A DNA stretch of 64,000 bases from positions 62,001 to 126,000 of the forward strand of contig NZ_FNCH01000004.1 in assembly GCF_900100705.1 (NCBI RefSeq), read 5' to 3'. The notes beneath the pieces were generated by a model, which worked only from the letters and a program-made list of their open reading frames with translations, was not told where the DNA came from and made no database searches. Within the stretch, counting starts at the first letter, position 1. The number at the start of each line of letters is the position of its first letter. Source of the stretch: Pedobacter terrae (GTDB lineage Bacteria; Bacteroidota; Bacteroidia; Sphingobacteriales; Sphingobacteriaceae). The translations under genes were made by a program, and so were the position numbers. Positions 34,612-43,535 of the stretch are shown in pieces.

Positions 34612-37600
34612 ATGAACATTACTTTACCAGGCAATTACACTGTTTTGTCTCTGAAACAGAAATTGTATTCATTAAAGAAATTTATAGGCTTAAATCTCCT
34701 GATGCTCTTATTTAGCACAGCAGTATTTGCTCAAATTACTGTAAAAGGTATAATATATGATAGCGATAAAACACCCTTGGCAGGCGCAACTATACAGGTA
34801 ACGGGTACTAATACCAAAACCCAAAGCGATGTTGAGGGTAAATACCAAATTACCGCTCCCACGGGAACATCTCGGCTAACAGTGAGTTTTGTGGGCTATG
34901 AATCGCAAACGGTCAACATCAATAATCAGACGCTGCTAAACATTACTTTAAGTTCGCTGAATAATTTAGAGGCGGTTGTGGTTGTTGGCTATGCATCGGT
35001 AAGAAAAAATGATTTGACCGGTGCTGCAACAACAGTATCAGCTAAAGATTTTAACAAGGGCCCGTTAAACGCCCCCGATCAGCTCATACAGGGTAAGGTT
35101 GCAGGTGTACAAATGATTAATAACAGTGGTCAGCCAGGTGGTGCATCTACTGTGCGCATCAGGGGTAACTCAGCCATTACCGGAACCGGCCAGCCTCTTT
35201 ATGTAGTGGATGGAGTGGCACTTGATGGACGATCGGCAAGGCCTTCAACCAGTGCAGGTATCGGAACAGCGCCAGATGGTAATCCTTTAAACTTTATCAA
35301 TCCAGCAGATATCGAATCAATGGAGATATTAAAAGATGCATCTGCCACGGCAATTTATGGCTCGCGTGCCGCTTACGGTGTGGTTTTGATTACCACCAAA
35401 AGAGGAAAATCAGGAGAAACCAAAATTGATGTAAGCGCCTCGGCAGGAATTAGCAATATCGCCAGAAAAGTAGATGTGTTAACGGGCGATGAGTACCGTG
35501 CGGCATTATCGAAATACAACCTTAGCACAGGTGATTTTGGCACCAGTGTTGATGCATTGGAGGCCATTACCAGAACTGCCTATAATCAAAATTATTCGGT
35601 TGGCATTAGTGGTGGCACCAACGGCAATACTTTCCGCGCCTCGCTGGGTTATCAAGACCAGCAGGGGATTATCAAAACAACCGATTTTAAAAAATACAGT
35701 GCAGGCTTTAACGGTAATTTCAAATTCCTCGAAAGCAAAAAGCTGGGTTTGGATGTGAACATGATCAGTAATCAATACCTTGAAAGCGTAGCGCCGATTA
35801 CCACCGATGCGGGTTTTACAGGAAGTTTGATTTCGCAGGCACTATCCTGGAACCCTACCCAATCTTTTTATAATCCCGATGGAAGTTTATTTATAGATTA
35901 TGGCTCAACTACGATCAATCCTTTGGCTGCTTTAGCTGCAAATAGCGATAAATCGAAAGTATCAACCATTTTGGGGAGTATTTCGCCATATTACAAAATT
36001 ACCCCATGGTTGGAGTACCGCATGCTGGCCAGTGTAAACTATAGCACGGGTATCAGAAGGGCCTCTACCAGGAGTAGCTTAAATCTGCAGGGTATTCAGC
36101 CATCAGGAACTTTTCTGGGCGGTTATGCCAGCTACGCTAATAACGAGCTGATTACGCAGCAGTTTACCAATACCTTAAATTTTAATAAGGAAATTGTAAG
36201 CAAACTAAACTTAAATGCCATTTTAGGTTACGAATATTCCAACTTCGTCAATAAAGGCGTAACCAATACGGCAACTGGTTTTGGCGATATAGCTGCCGAT
36301 TATACTGATGCTTTTCAAACTACGGCCCCGGCCAACCGTACATTTTCTACCTTCAACAATCCTACAACACAATTGCAATCGTATTTTGCAAGGGCAATTT
36401 TTAATTACGATAATCGGTATATCTTAACCGCTACATTTAGGGCCGATGGTTCTACCAAATTCGGTAAATCAAACCGTTATGGTTATTTTCCATCTTTTGC
36501 CGCCGCCTGGGATGTTAGAAAAGAAAATTTCATGTCTGATATCCAATGGCTGGATCTACTTAAATTACGTGTTGGTTATGGTAAAACCGGTAACCAGGAT
36601 TTTCCTTCAGGTTCTGCACAGCTTCGTTACGATTTTGGAAATGCGAACGGTTCACCTATTTTAACACCGATCAACAATGAAAATGCCGATTTAAAATGGC
36701 AGTCAGACAAACAGGCCAATGTGGGTATCGATTTCGGCTTGTTTAAAAACAGATTGACCGGATCGATTGATTATTTCAATAAAACAACAAAAGACCTGTT
36801 GTTTCCACAGATTGCATTCTCTCCTGCAGTTGGAGGCAATGTGCCTACCTGGGTAAATTTACCGGGCCAGATCATCAATAAAGGGCTTGAACTGACCTTA
36901 AATGGTATAATTATCGATCAGGATAATTTTTCGTGGTCTTTAGGCGGTAATGCAACTTTTATCAATAATAAGGTACAGAATATTAATGGCATTATTAAAA
37001 CAGGCTCGTTAAACGGGCAGGGATTAAGCGGCGTAACCACCGAGGTGATCCAAAATGGACTTCCACTTTTTGCCATGGTTACCCGTCAATATAATGGTTT
37101 AGATGCCAGTGGATTTTCTAAATATACCGACGATGGTTTTACCGCTTATTATGTAGGTAATCCCAATCCGAAAGTAATTTTAGGTTTAAGTACAAATTTA
37201 AGGTATAAGAAGTTCTCTTTAACAGCCAATTTTAATGGTGCGTTTGGTCAGGATATTTATAACAACACTGCAAACTCAGTACTGGCCATATCTAACCTGG
37301 GTGCCCAGCGCAATATTTCTGCCGCTTTGATCAACTCGCCAATACAGGAATCGCTCGCCAATCCAATCGCTGCCTCATCAAGGTATATCGAAAAAGGAGA
37401 CTACGTAAAATTAGCCAACGCTACGCTCAACTATAATATTGGCAATATTGGTAAATCGATCAAGTCGCTTAATGTTTATGTTAATGGACAAAACCTTTTC
37501 GTAATTACAAAATATACAGGGTTTGATCCAGAGGTAAATGTAAATAAAAGTGTAAGCGGGGTTCCATCTGCAGGTATAGATTATACGGCTTACCCAACGG

Positions 37601-37638
37601 CAAGAACCTTCAATTTTGGTGTTAATTTTTCTCTTTAA
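34612..37638 (+). CDS. SusC/RagA family TonB-linked outer-membrane transporter
   Basis: A 1008-residue outer-membrane barrel importing ligands captured by its SusD partner, driven by TonB. The signal sequence ends LLMLLFSTAVFAQ. A carboxypeptidase-like beta sandwich (VKGIIYDSDKTPLAGATIQV) comes next, then the plug with RIRGNSAITGTGQPLYVVDG and the SusC motif ATAIYGSRAAYGVVLITTKR near residues 240-265. The remainder is a 22-strand barrel ending in ARTFNFGVNFSL. Translation starts at the ATG 34612. The substrate is unknown; a trehalase gene lies convergent downstream. No sigma or anti-sigma gene is adjacent. Confidence 0.95.
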   Translation: MNITLPGNYTVLSLKQKLYSLKKFIGLNLLMLLFSTAVFAQITVKGIIYDSDKTPLAGATIQVTGTNTKTQSDVEGKYQITAPTGTSRLTVSFVGYESQTVNINNQTLLNITLSSLNNLEAVVVVGYASVRKNDLTGAATTVSAKDFNKGPLNAPDQLIQGKVAGVQMINNSGQPGGASTVRIRGNSAITGTGQPLYVVDGVALDGRSARPSTSAGIGTAPDGNPLNFINPADIESMEILKDASATAIYGSRAAYGVVLITTKRGKSGETKIDVSASAGISNIARKVDVLTGDEYRAALSKYNLSTGDFGTSVDALEAITRTAYNQNYSVGISGGTNGNTFRASLGYQDQQGIIKTTDFKKYSAGFNGNFKFLESKKLGLDVNMISNQYLESVAPITTDAGFTGSLISQALSWNPTQSFYNPDGSLFIDYGSTTINPLAALAANSDKSKVSTILGSISPYYKITPWLEYRMLASVNYSTGIRRASTRSSLNLQGIQPSGTFLGGYASYANNELITQQFTNTLNFNKEIVSKLNLNAILGYEYSNFVNKGVTNTATGFGDIAADYTDAFQTTAPANRTFSTFNNPTTQLQSYFARAIFNYDNRYILTATFRADGSTKFGKSNRYGYFPSFAAAWDVRKENFMSDIQWLDLLKLRVGYGKTGNQDFPSGSAQLRYDFGNANGSPILTPINNENADLKWQSDKQANVGIDFGLFKNRLTGSIDYFNKTTKDLLFPQIAFSPAVGGNVPTWVNLPGQIINKGLELTLNGIIIDQDNFSWSLGGNATFINNKVQNINGIIKTGSLNGQGLSGVTTEVIQNGLPLFAMVTRQYNGLDASGFSKYTDDGFTAYYVGNPNPKVILGLSTNLRYKKFSLTANFNGAFGQDIYNNTANSVLAISNLGAQRNISAALINSPIQESLANPIAASSRYIEKGDYVKLANATLNYNIGNIGKSIKSLNVYVNGQNLFVITKYTGFDPEVNVNKSVSGVPSAGIDYTAYPTARTFNFGVNFSL

Positions 37639-37656
37639 TCTTTTAACTATAATCAC

Positions 37657-39165
37657 ATGAAAAATAAATATATTTTCACTATCGCTGTAGCGGCCTTAAG
37701 TTTTTCTGGTTGTACCAAGCTGGATGAAAACCTGAATGGCCAGGTTGGTAGTGGCGGGGTATCATCAAATAATGTTGCAGGAGTATTGGGGGCTACTTAT
37801 ACCGCAATGATCGGTCCTTACCAGGCACCTTGGAATTGGGCTGCACTGCAGGAAGTAACGTCAGATGAAATTATAGTGCCTACACGTGCAGGTGATTGGG
37901 ACGATAACGGTGCCTGGAGAGCATTGCATCTGCATAAATGGTCACCTGATCATACCCGGATTTCGGATGTATTCAGGGATTTAAACAGCATTTCTTATGT
38001 AGCGACCAGTGTTTTAAATGCCAGTCCAAATGCTGTTCAGGCTGCACAGGCACGTTTCTTACGTGCATTTGCCCAGTTTTCAGTTTTAGATGGCTGGGGG
38101 CAGGTTCCGTACCGGGATCCGGGAGAAGGTGTTACCAAACCATCGCGTGTTCGGAATGCTGCTGATGAAATTGCTTATTTGATCAGCGAATTAAATGCGA
38201 TTATCCCCGATTTACCGGTTGGACCTGCAAATGTTGCGAATAAAGATGCGGCGAGAACACTTTTAATGAAAATTTATCTTAACAAAGGTGCTTTCTTAAA
38301 CCGGAGCACGCCAACTTTTGATGCTGCTGATATGGCGAAGGTAATTTCGTTAGCTGATGAAATTGCCGCCGGCGGTTATGTGCTTACGCCAAATTATTTC
38401 GACAATTTTGCGCCAACAAATGATAAGCTTTCTACCGAAAATATTTTTACTGCACAAAATTTAGGCGGCGTAAGTGGGAGCGATTTAGATGGTCAATGGA
38501 AATGTACCACACACTATAACCAAGATCCAAGCGGTTATAACGGTTTTTCAACTTTATCAAACTTTTATGCAAAATTTGAGGCTACTGATTTAAGAAGAGG
38601 AGGATCTTATGCCGGACAAACCAATGTTGCCGGCGTAAGGGTTGGCTTTTTGGTTGGGCAACAGGTAAACCAGAACGGTGTAGCCTTAAAAGACCGTAAA
38701 GGTAACCCATTGGCTTTTACTCCAGAGGTAAGCATTATCGAAAGAGATCCTAACCATTTGGAAGTGGCAGGTATCCGTGTGATTAAATATCCGATTGATT
38801 ATGCCAACGCTGGATCTAAAAAACCGGATAACGACTGGGTTTATTTCCGTTATGCAGATGTACTGTTGATGAAAGCCGAGGCCCAATTAAGAACCTCGCA
38901 ATCGGCAGCTGCTTTAACCATTGTAAATTCGATCAGAGCGGTAAGGGGTGCTTCAATTTTACCAAGCCTAACATTGGATATCCTGCTGGATGAACGTGGC
39001 CGTGAACTATATTGGGAAAGTTTTAGAAGGCAAGATTTAATCCGTTTCGGAAAATTTCTAGCTGCATGGCAGGAAAAACCAGCAAGCGAAGCTAAATACC
39101 TGCTTTTTCCTATTCCAGATAACCAATTGGGTAACCCCAATCTGATACAAAATCCTGGGTATTAA
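37657..39165 (+). CDS. RagB/SusD family surface lipoprotein
   Basis: A 502-residue lipoprotein that forms the lid over the SusC barrel encoded 18 nt upstream. The lipobox is FSGCTKLDE (Cys19). The tetratricopeptide-like region spans about residues 50-230 (AAQARFLRAFAQFSVLDGWGQ), and the C-terminal family motif reads RYADVLLMKAEAQLRTS and ILLDERGRELYWESFRRQDLIRFGKF. The protein ends IPDNQLGNPNLIQNPGY, a standard SusD ending. Substrate not predictable from sequence. Confidence 0.95.
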   Translation: MKNKYIFTIAVAALSFSGCTKLDENLNGQVGSGGVSSNNVAGVLGATYTAMIGPYQAPWNWAALQEVTSDEIIVPTRAGDWDDNGAWRALHLHKWSPDHTRISDVFRDLNSISYVATSVLNASPNAVQAAQARFLRAFAQFSVLDGWGQVPYRDPGEGVTKPSRVRNAADEIAYLISELNAIIPDLPVGPANVANKDAARTLLMKIYLNKGAFLNRSTPTFDAADMAKVISLADEIAAGGYVLTPNYFDNFAPTNDKLSTENIFTAQNLGGVSGSDLDGQWKCTTHYNQDPSGYNGFSTLSNFYAKFEATDLRRGGSYAGQTNVAGVRVGFLVGQQVNQNGVALKDRKGNPLAFTPEVSIIERDPNHLEVAGIRVIKYPIDYANAGSKKPDNDWVYFRYADVLLMKAEAQLRTSQSAAALTIVNSIRAVRGASILPSLTLDILLDERGRELYWESFRRQDLIRFGKFLAAWQEKPASEAKYLLFPIPDNQLGNPNLIQNPGY

Positions 39166-39180
39166 TTTGATATTCAATAA

Positions 39181-39239
39181 TAGAGGCTGTAACCATTAGC
39201 ATATTTCATATCTGTTTTTGGTTCAGCCTCTACTTTTTT
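39181..39239 (+). terminator. Terminator of the SusC/SusD pair
   Basis: TAGAGGCTG (39181-39189) pairs with CAGCCTCTA (39224-39232), extended by AACC/GGTT after one bulged base, around a 25-nt loop, and followed by CTTTTTTG. It starts 15 nt after the SusD stop codon, in the convergent gap before trehalase. Confidence 0.75.
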
Positions 39240-39267
39240 GTGAAGGATTACAAAGAAACCTGTAACT

Positions 39268-40842
39268 TTATTTTTCCATCAACTTTAATAGTACGCCGTT
39301 TGTCCAGCCAAATCCGTCCTGTAGTGGATATTCTCCGCCGCCACCTTTACTGTTCGGTTGTACCACATTATATTTTTCCATCATTTTCCCGGTTTCTTTA
39401 AATACCGAAATATTAAGGTTTATCCACCTGGTACTAATCGTATCGGCCAGTTTATTGTATCCATAATTGCGCAATCCCACAATGCTAATGTATTGCAATG
39501 GTGCCCATGCATTTGGTGCATCCCATTGCTCTTTTGTAGTGGTTAATGTCGTAATTAAACCGCCAGTTTTAAGAAAGTTTCTTGCCAGTTTTTCTTCCAC
39601 AGCTTTGGCCTGTACCGGTGTTGCCAGTTTAAAATACAGCGGAAATGCTGCTGCAAGCGTGAGCTGATTAGAAGATGATCGGTTTTTCCAATTATAATCT
39701 GTAAAAAAGCCCTGTTTTTTGTTCCAGAAATATTTCAGGATGGCTGTTTTACGTAACCTTGCTTTTTGGGTAAATAAAATAGCTTTTGTTTTGTTGCCAG
39801 CTTCGTTGTTTGCTGTGGCAATAGTCATTTCAAGATTGTACAATAAAGTGTTTAAATCAACCGGAAGCAGATCTATAGTCATAATCTGATTATAACTTTT
39901 ACCATCGGCAAACCATCTGCTGCTAAAATCCCAACCCGATTCTGCCGCAGCGCGTACATTTCTGAGAAATGTGGACGGAGCCTGTTTGGTTAATTTAGCC
40001 GCTTCAAAATCTTCTCTGTACGATTCTTCGCGGGGCTGATCGCCGGCATCATAGTATCTGTTTAAGATGGTGCCGTCAGGAAGCTTTACCACATGGTTTA
40101 TGGCTTTGCCATTACCTAATTGGCTGACCCCTTTCATCCAGAACTGATATTCTTTTTCAAGAACATCCTTATAATCTGCAAGTTTAACATCCTTATGGTG
40201 CTGGGCAAGCAACTGCACCATGGCTGCAAAAAACGGTGGCTGCGAACGTGTTAGGTAGTATGTGCGGTTTCCATTTGGGATAAAACCATACTTATTGATA
40301 AGGAAAGCGAAATTATCAACCATATCTTTTATGGTTTCTGTTTTGCCGGCCTTTTGCAATCCAAGCATGGTAAAATAGGAATCCCAATAATAAATTTCCC
40401 TGAACCGCCCACCAGGAACAATGTAGGGTTTCGGTAGTGGTAGGAGTGATGTTTGATAGATTGAAGCCGTATCAGGATTTCTTTTTAAAACCGTCCACAA
40501 GGTATCCAGGTGTTTTTTTATACCTGCGCCGATATCAGATTGATAGGCCGCATGATGACTTTCCGGCATAGTAAAGTATTCATTTACAAAAGCTTTCAAA
40601 TCATAATTTGGCTTGCTTTTTAAGTCATTATATGCCTTCATGATTTCTGATGGACTCTTTTTCGGAATGGCGTCTGCAAAAGATTTACTGTCTGGATAAA
40701 TTCTTGCCATTTGAACTTTCTCAAATAAATCAGGATAGGTTTGCCTCGGACTTAATTCGTTTTGTGCAAATAACCGGCTGGAAATAAATAATAGGCAGGT
40801 TAACAGCATCATTTTAATGATTAGCAAATGTTGACTTCTCAT
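39268..40842 (-). CDS. Secreted trehalase (GH37)
   Basis: A 524-residue periplasmic alpha,alpha-trehalase that splits trehalose into two glucose. The signal peptide covers the first 27 residues and ends SRLFAQ. Signature 1 is PGGRFREIYYWDSYF (143-157). Signature 2 appears as QWDAPNAWAPLQY, with Ala where many have Gly. GGGGEYPLQDGFGWTNGVLL closes the catalytic barrel. Length is close to E. coli TreA. It faces the SusC/SusD pair tail to tail, so a functional link is possible but not shown. Confidence 0.94.
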   Translation of the reverse strand: MRSQHLLIIKMMLLTCLLFISSRLFAQNELSPRQTYPDLFEKVQMARIYPDSKSFADAIPKKSPSEIMKAYNDLKSKPNYDLKAFVNEYFTMPESHHAAYQSDIGAGIKKHLDTLWTVLKRNPDTASIYQTSLLPLPKPYIVPGGRFREIYYWDSYFTMLGLQKAGKTETIKDMVDNFAFLINKYGFIPNGNRTYYLTRSQPPFFAAMVQLLAQHHKDVKLADYKDVLEKEYQFWMKGVSQLGNGKAINHVVKLPDGTILNRYYDAGDQPREESYREDFEAAKLTKQAPSTFLRNVRAAAESGWDFSSRWFADGKSYNQIMTIDLLPVDLNTLLYNLEMTIATANNEAGNKTKAILFTQKARLRKTAILKYFWNKKQGFFTDYNWKNRSSSNQLTLAAAFPLYFKLATPVQAKAVEEKLARNFLKTGGLITTLTTTKEQWDAPNAWAPLQYISIVGLRNYGYNKLADTISTRWINLNISVFKETGKMMEKYNVVQPNSKGGGGEYPLQDGFGWTNGVLLKLMEK

Positions 40843-40968
40843 ATTACTGCTTTATTAAATGTAATTAATTATCGTCTTTCTATGTTAAAAAAGCAAAAAG
40901 AAATCTAGCTACTTTATTGGGCAAACAAAGATTCACTTATTTTCGTTTTGATTATTAAATAACTTCCG

Positions 40969-41640
40969 ATGGGAAAAACCAGAAATCAGCATCATATCAT
41001 CATTACCGGTGCAACCGGAATGGTTGGCGAAGGCGTATTGATGCAATGTTTAAACAGTACTGAAATTGATCATATTTTGGTAATCAACCGTAAGCCCTGT
41101 GCTTATACACATCCAAAATTAAAGGAAATTATTCACTCCGATTTTTTTGATTTCTCCGCAATAGAAAATCAGTTATCGGGCTATAATGCCTGCTTCTTTT
41201 GTTTAGGTATTACTTCAGTAGGTGCTGATGAGGAAACCTATTATAAAATGACTTATACACTGACTATGCACGTTGCACAGACCTTCAGTAAGCTCAATAG
41301 TGATATGACATTTTGTTATGTTTCTGGTGCAGGAACCCATGCGAATGGCCGTTTAAAATGGGCGCAGGTAAAGGGCAAAACAGAAAACGATTTGACAAAA
41401 TTACCTTTCCAGCAGGTCTTTAATTTCCGACCGGGCTTTATCAAGCCTTTACCAGGGCAAAAATATGCACATCCATTTTATCAATACATCAACTGGTTAT
41501 TTCCGATCGGTAGGACCATTTATCCGAATGGTTTCTGCACAATGGCTGAACTTGGCCAGGCCATGATCAATACTTTGAGCCATCAGGAAGAAAGACGAAC
41601 TTTGAATGGGAAAGACATTATTGCTTTAGCTAAAGAATAA
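40969..41640 (+). CDS. NAD(P)H-binding Rossmann-fold protein (HTATIP2-like)
   Basis: A 223-residue short protein with an N-terminal dinucleotide-binding motif IIITGATGMVGEGVLMQCL. It then shows VINRKPCAYTHPKLKEIIHS, CFFCLGITSVGADEETYYKM and YVSGAGTHANGRLKWAQVKGKTEN, where Tyr/Lys-like positions of extended short-chain reductases are only loosely kept. It resembles the HTATIP2/TIP30-like group of atypical reductases. Substrate unknown. Monocistronic; its stop codon is within a hairpin. Confidence 0.8.
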   Translation: MGKTRNQHHIIITGATGMVGEGVLMQCLNSTEIDHILVINRKPCAYTHPKLKEIIHSDFFDFSAIENQLSGYNACFFCLGITSVGADEETYYKMTYTLTMHVAQTFSKLNSDMTFCYVSGAGTHANGRLKWAQVKGKTENDLTKLPFQQVFNFRPGFIKPLPGQKYAHPFYQYINWLFPIGRTIYPNGFCTMAELGQAMINTLSHQEERRTLNGKDIIALAKE

Positions 41641-41675
41641 GCCCGGGTACTGCTGAAGTGCCCGAGCTTATTTCA
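41636..41675 (+). terminator. Hairpin overlapping the stop codon of the Rossmann-fold gene
   Basis: AATAAGC-C-CGGGTAC (41636-41650) pairs with GTGCCCG-A-GCTTATT (41658-41672), with one mismatch and one wobble pair. Only a short T run follows, so termination strength is uncertain. Confidence 0.5.
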
Positions 41676-41718
41676 ACTGTTTAAGGATTTAGTTTAGGTT
41701 AATTGATTGTTTTGGGTT

Positions 41719-42480
41719 TTAATATAATACTGCAGTCGCGTCTTTATCTTTTTGAGATAACACTGTTGCACCTGAGCCACATTGGCCACCGTTCATCAGC
41801 GATGAGGCATCTGTTCCGGTAACTCCAGGAACATTTGTAGCTGTAGATTCGCCTTGGGCCGCCCAATTGGTATGTCTGAAAGAAATACAATGGCCAAATT
41901 CATGGCATATGGTTCTTGCACGTTGTGCAAAAGAGTTGCCCGCGATATAACTTTTGTTAATTTTAATTAAGGCGCCTGCGCTGCCACCTGATGGGAACTG
42001 GCCCTGGCCACAAACACCATTGCCTAAATTTTCATCTTTGATCAGGATATCATAAGGTGCTGCGGTTACAACGTTAAAGCGAAGTGTAGAGCCCGATACA
42101 CCATTCCATTGTGCAAGTGCATTATTAATCTCGCTGCTCATTGAAGTCATGGATGCATCTACAAAAACCCTGATGTTTAGCTTTTTAGTGCTATTAACAA
42201 TACTTCCGGTATAATATTGCTCTGTTTTTGGCCCTGCGCTGCTGGCCATGATCTCCATGTTTTTAGGAAATACAATATCTTCTTCAACGATATATTCATT
42301 TCCATTGTCTACAATGCTCGACTCAGGGAAGCCCAGGTTTTTAATGTGCTGTAAAACCTTATCGGCATTTTTTACAGTTTCTTGTGGTTCTGCTGTTAAT
42401 GTCTCTTGTTTTTTTTTACATGCAGCAATTACTACTGCAACCATCGCTACGATTGCGATTTTTTTTAGATTTTTTTTCAT
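41719..42480 (-). CDS. M57-type secreted zinc metalloprotease (lipoprotein)
   Basis: A 253-residue lipoprotein protease. I start at the ATG 42478-42480 (MKKNLKKIAIVAMVAVVIAA), which makes Cys21 the lipobox cysteine (IAACKKK). The zinc site is HEFGHCISFRH (residues 193-203), giving two His, the catalytic Glu and a third His. This is the extended metzincin-like signature of the dual-action HEIGH/M57 family. Cysteines C157, C192 and C234 could form disulfides. It is probably surface-exposed and degrades protein. Monocistronic. Confidence 0.88.
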   Translation of the reverse strand: MKKNLKKIAIVAMVAVVIAACKKKQETLTAEPQETVKNADKVLQHIKNLGFPESSIVDNGNEYIVEEDIVFPKNMEIMASSAGPKTEQYYTGSIVNSTKKLNIRVFVDASMTSMSSEINNALAQWNGVSGSTLRFNVVTAAPYDILIKDENLGNGVCGQGQFPSGGSAGALIKINKSYIAGNSFAQRARTICHEFGHCISFRHTNWAAQGESTATNVPGVTGTDASSLMNGGQCGSGATVLSQKDKDATAVLY

Positions 42481-42769
42481 TGGAAAAGCGGTTAGTTGAT
42501 CCTTAAATAGCTGATGAAACAAATGTAACAGAAGCTGTTACATCAATTTTAGGTCAACGGCGAATTTTACACGAAAACTTAATCTGTATTAATTGTTATG
42601 GTATGAATCTATTATTGTACTTAAAAATTTACACAAATGGCTGTTTTGATAGATTGAAGTGTTGTTGAATCGACTATATGCCTTTTGCAGTTATAAAACA
42701 GTTTTAGACAGTTGATATGAAAATCATTTTGTTTTTTTTAGTAGTATTGGGCAACTAAATAAGCATGCT

Positions 42770-43009
42770 ATGAATTCAATGCTCGGGGCTATAACCCTTT
42801 TTGCTGGTGACTATGCACCAGAAGGATTTGCGATATGTGACGGCTCGTTGATATCGGTCAGTAAAAATATAAAGTTGTTTTCTATCCTTAAGACAAGGTA
42901 TGGTGGCGACGGCATGTCAAATTTCGGGCTGCCTAAACTCCCGTCAGTAGAAGGGGCTATATACATCATTTCTACAGATGGCTATTATCCATCTCACCCC
43001 AGGGATTAA
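42770..43009 (+). CDS. Mini phage-tail-collar domain protein
   Basis: A 79-residue protein consisting of one tail-collar-like domain. MLGAITLFAGDYAPEGFAIC, GSLISVSKNIKLFSIL and TRYGGDGMSNFGLPKL are the family motifs, and YIISTDGYYPSHPRD is the closing segment. In the usual 170-190 residue microcystin-dependent/tail-fibre proteins a long His-rich region separates these parts; here it is missing. No phage genes are nearby. It has its own terminator. Function unknown; these proteins are often secreted and abundant in Bacteroidota. Confidence 0.75.
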   Translation: MNSMLGAITLFAGDYAPEGFAICDGSLISVSKNIKLFSILKTRYGGDGMSNFGLPKLPSVEGAIYIISTDGYYPSHPRD

Positions 43010-43030
43010 AGGTGATGGTTTAAGCATCAA

Positions 43031-43068
43031 AAAAAAGGTGATGATCTTGCCGGATCATCACCTTTTTT
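43031..43068. terminator. Bidirectional intrinsic terminator
   Basis: AAAAAAGGTGATGATC (43031-43046) pairs perfectly with GATCATCACCTTTTTT (43053-43068) around a 6-nt loop. It serves the tail-collar gene and the convergent small minus-strand gene. Confidence 0.95.
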
Positions 43069-43069
43069 A

Positions 43070-43252
43070 TTATTTCTTGTTGTCGTATTTTCTTTGATTG
43101 TCCTTATTCGAGGTCTGATCAGACCGTTGCCCTCCGCCGTTTGTAATGCCCTGGATTTTTTTATCCGTTTTAACATCATGATTAGCCCGGTCGGCTATCG
43201 AATTACCTTGAACTGTTGGATTGTTTTTTGGTGTGCTCGTATTTTTCATCAT
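43070..43252 (-). CDS. Small hydrophilic hypothetical protein
   Basis: A 60-residue Asn/Lys/Asp-rich protein (MMKNTSTPKNNPTVQGNSIA start, NQRKYDNKK end) without signal peptide, membrane segment or cysteine; it looks disordered. The first two codons are both ATG (43250-43252 or 43247-43249). I do not recognise the family. It is kept as a gene because it stands directly against a strong bidirectional terminator and its composition is unlike random AT-rich sequence. Confidence 0.55.
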   Translation of the reverse strand: MMKNTSTPKNNPTVQGNSIADRANHDVKTDKKIQGITNGGGQRSDQTSNKDNQRKYDNKK

Positions 43253-43342
43253 TATAAAATTTAGTGAATAATATTACAGAACGCTACATTAACAACCGAT
43301 CTCGTGCGGATATGTTTTGATTTTTTTGTTATTGTTCGATTA

Positions 43343-43467
43343 GTCGTCATTTCGAACAGCATGCATTACAGCCGGGAAATCTAAGAAGAATAGATCTCTC
43401 CCCGCCTGTAAGGGCAGGCCTGTCCGCACAGGTGGGCATTTCGCTGCGCTTCATTCGAGATGACGAC
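43343..43467. repeat. Dispersed palindromic intergenic repeat, copy B
   Basis: It begins GTCGTCATTTCGAACAGC and ends TCGAGATGACGAC, an inverted pair of ends. The internal GGGCAGGCCTGTCCGCACAGG is shared with copy A at 1213-1353. Non-coding, between the small hydrophilic gene and the methylase. Confidence 0.8.
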
Positions 43468-43486
43468 GATTTGAAAGGCATATTTG

Positions 43487-43529
43487 ACCAATGTCAATCA
43501 CCAATGAACCAATGGTTACTGAACGAATG
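43487..43529. repeat. Degenerate ACCAATG heptamer repeat
   Basis: Six 7-bp units in register, of which ACCAATG occurs exactly twice and others are one to three bases off. It repeats the unit found seven times at 11630-11678. It ends just before the 3' end of the methylase gene. Confidence 0.55.
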
Positions 43530-43535
43530 AACAAC

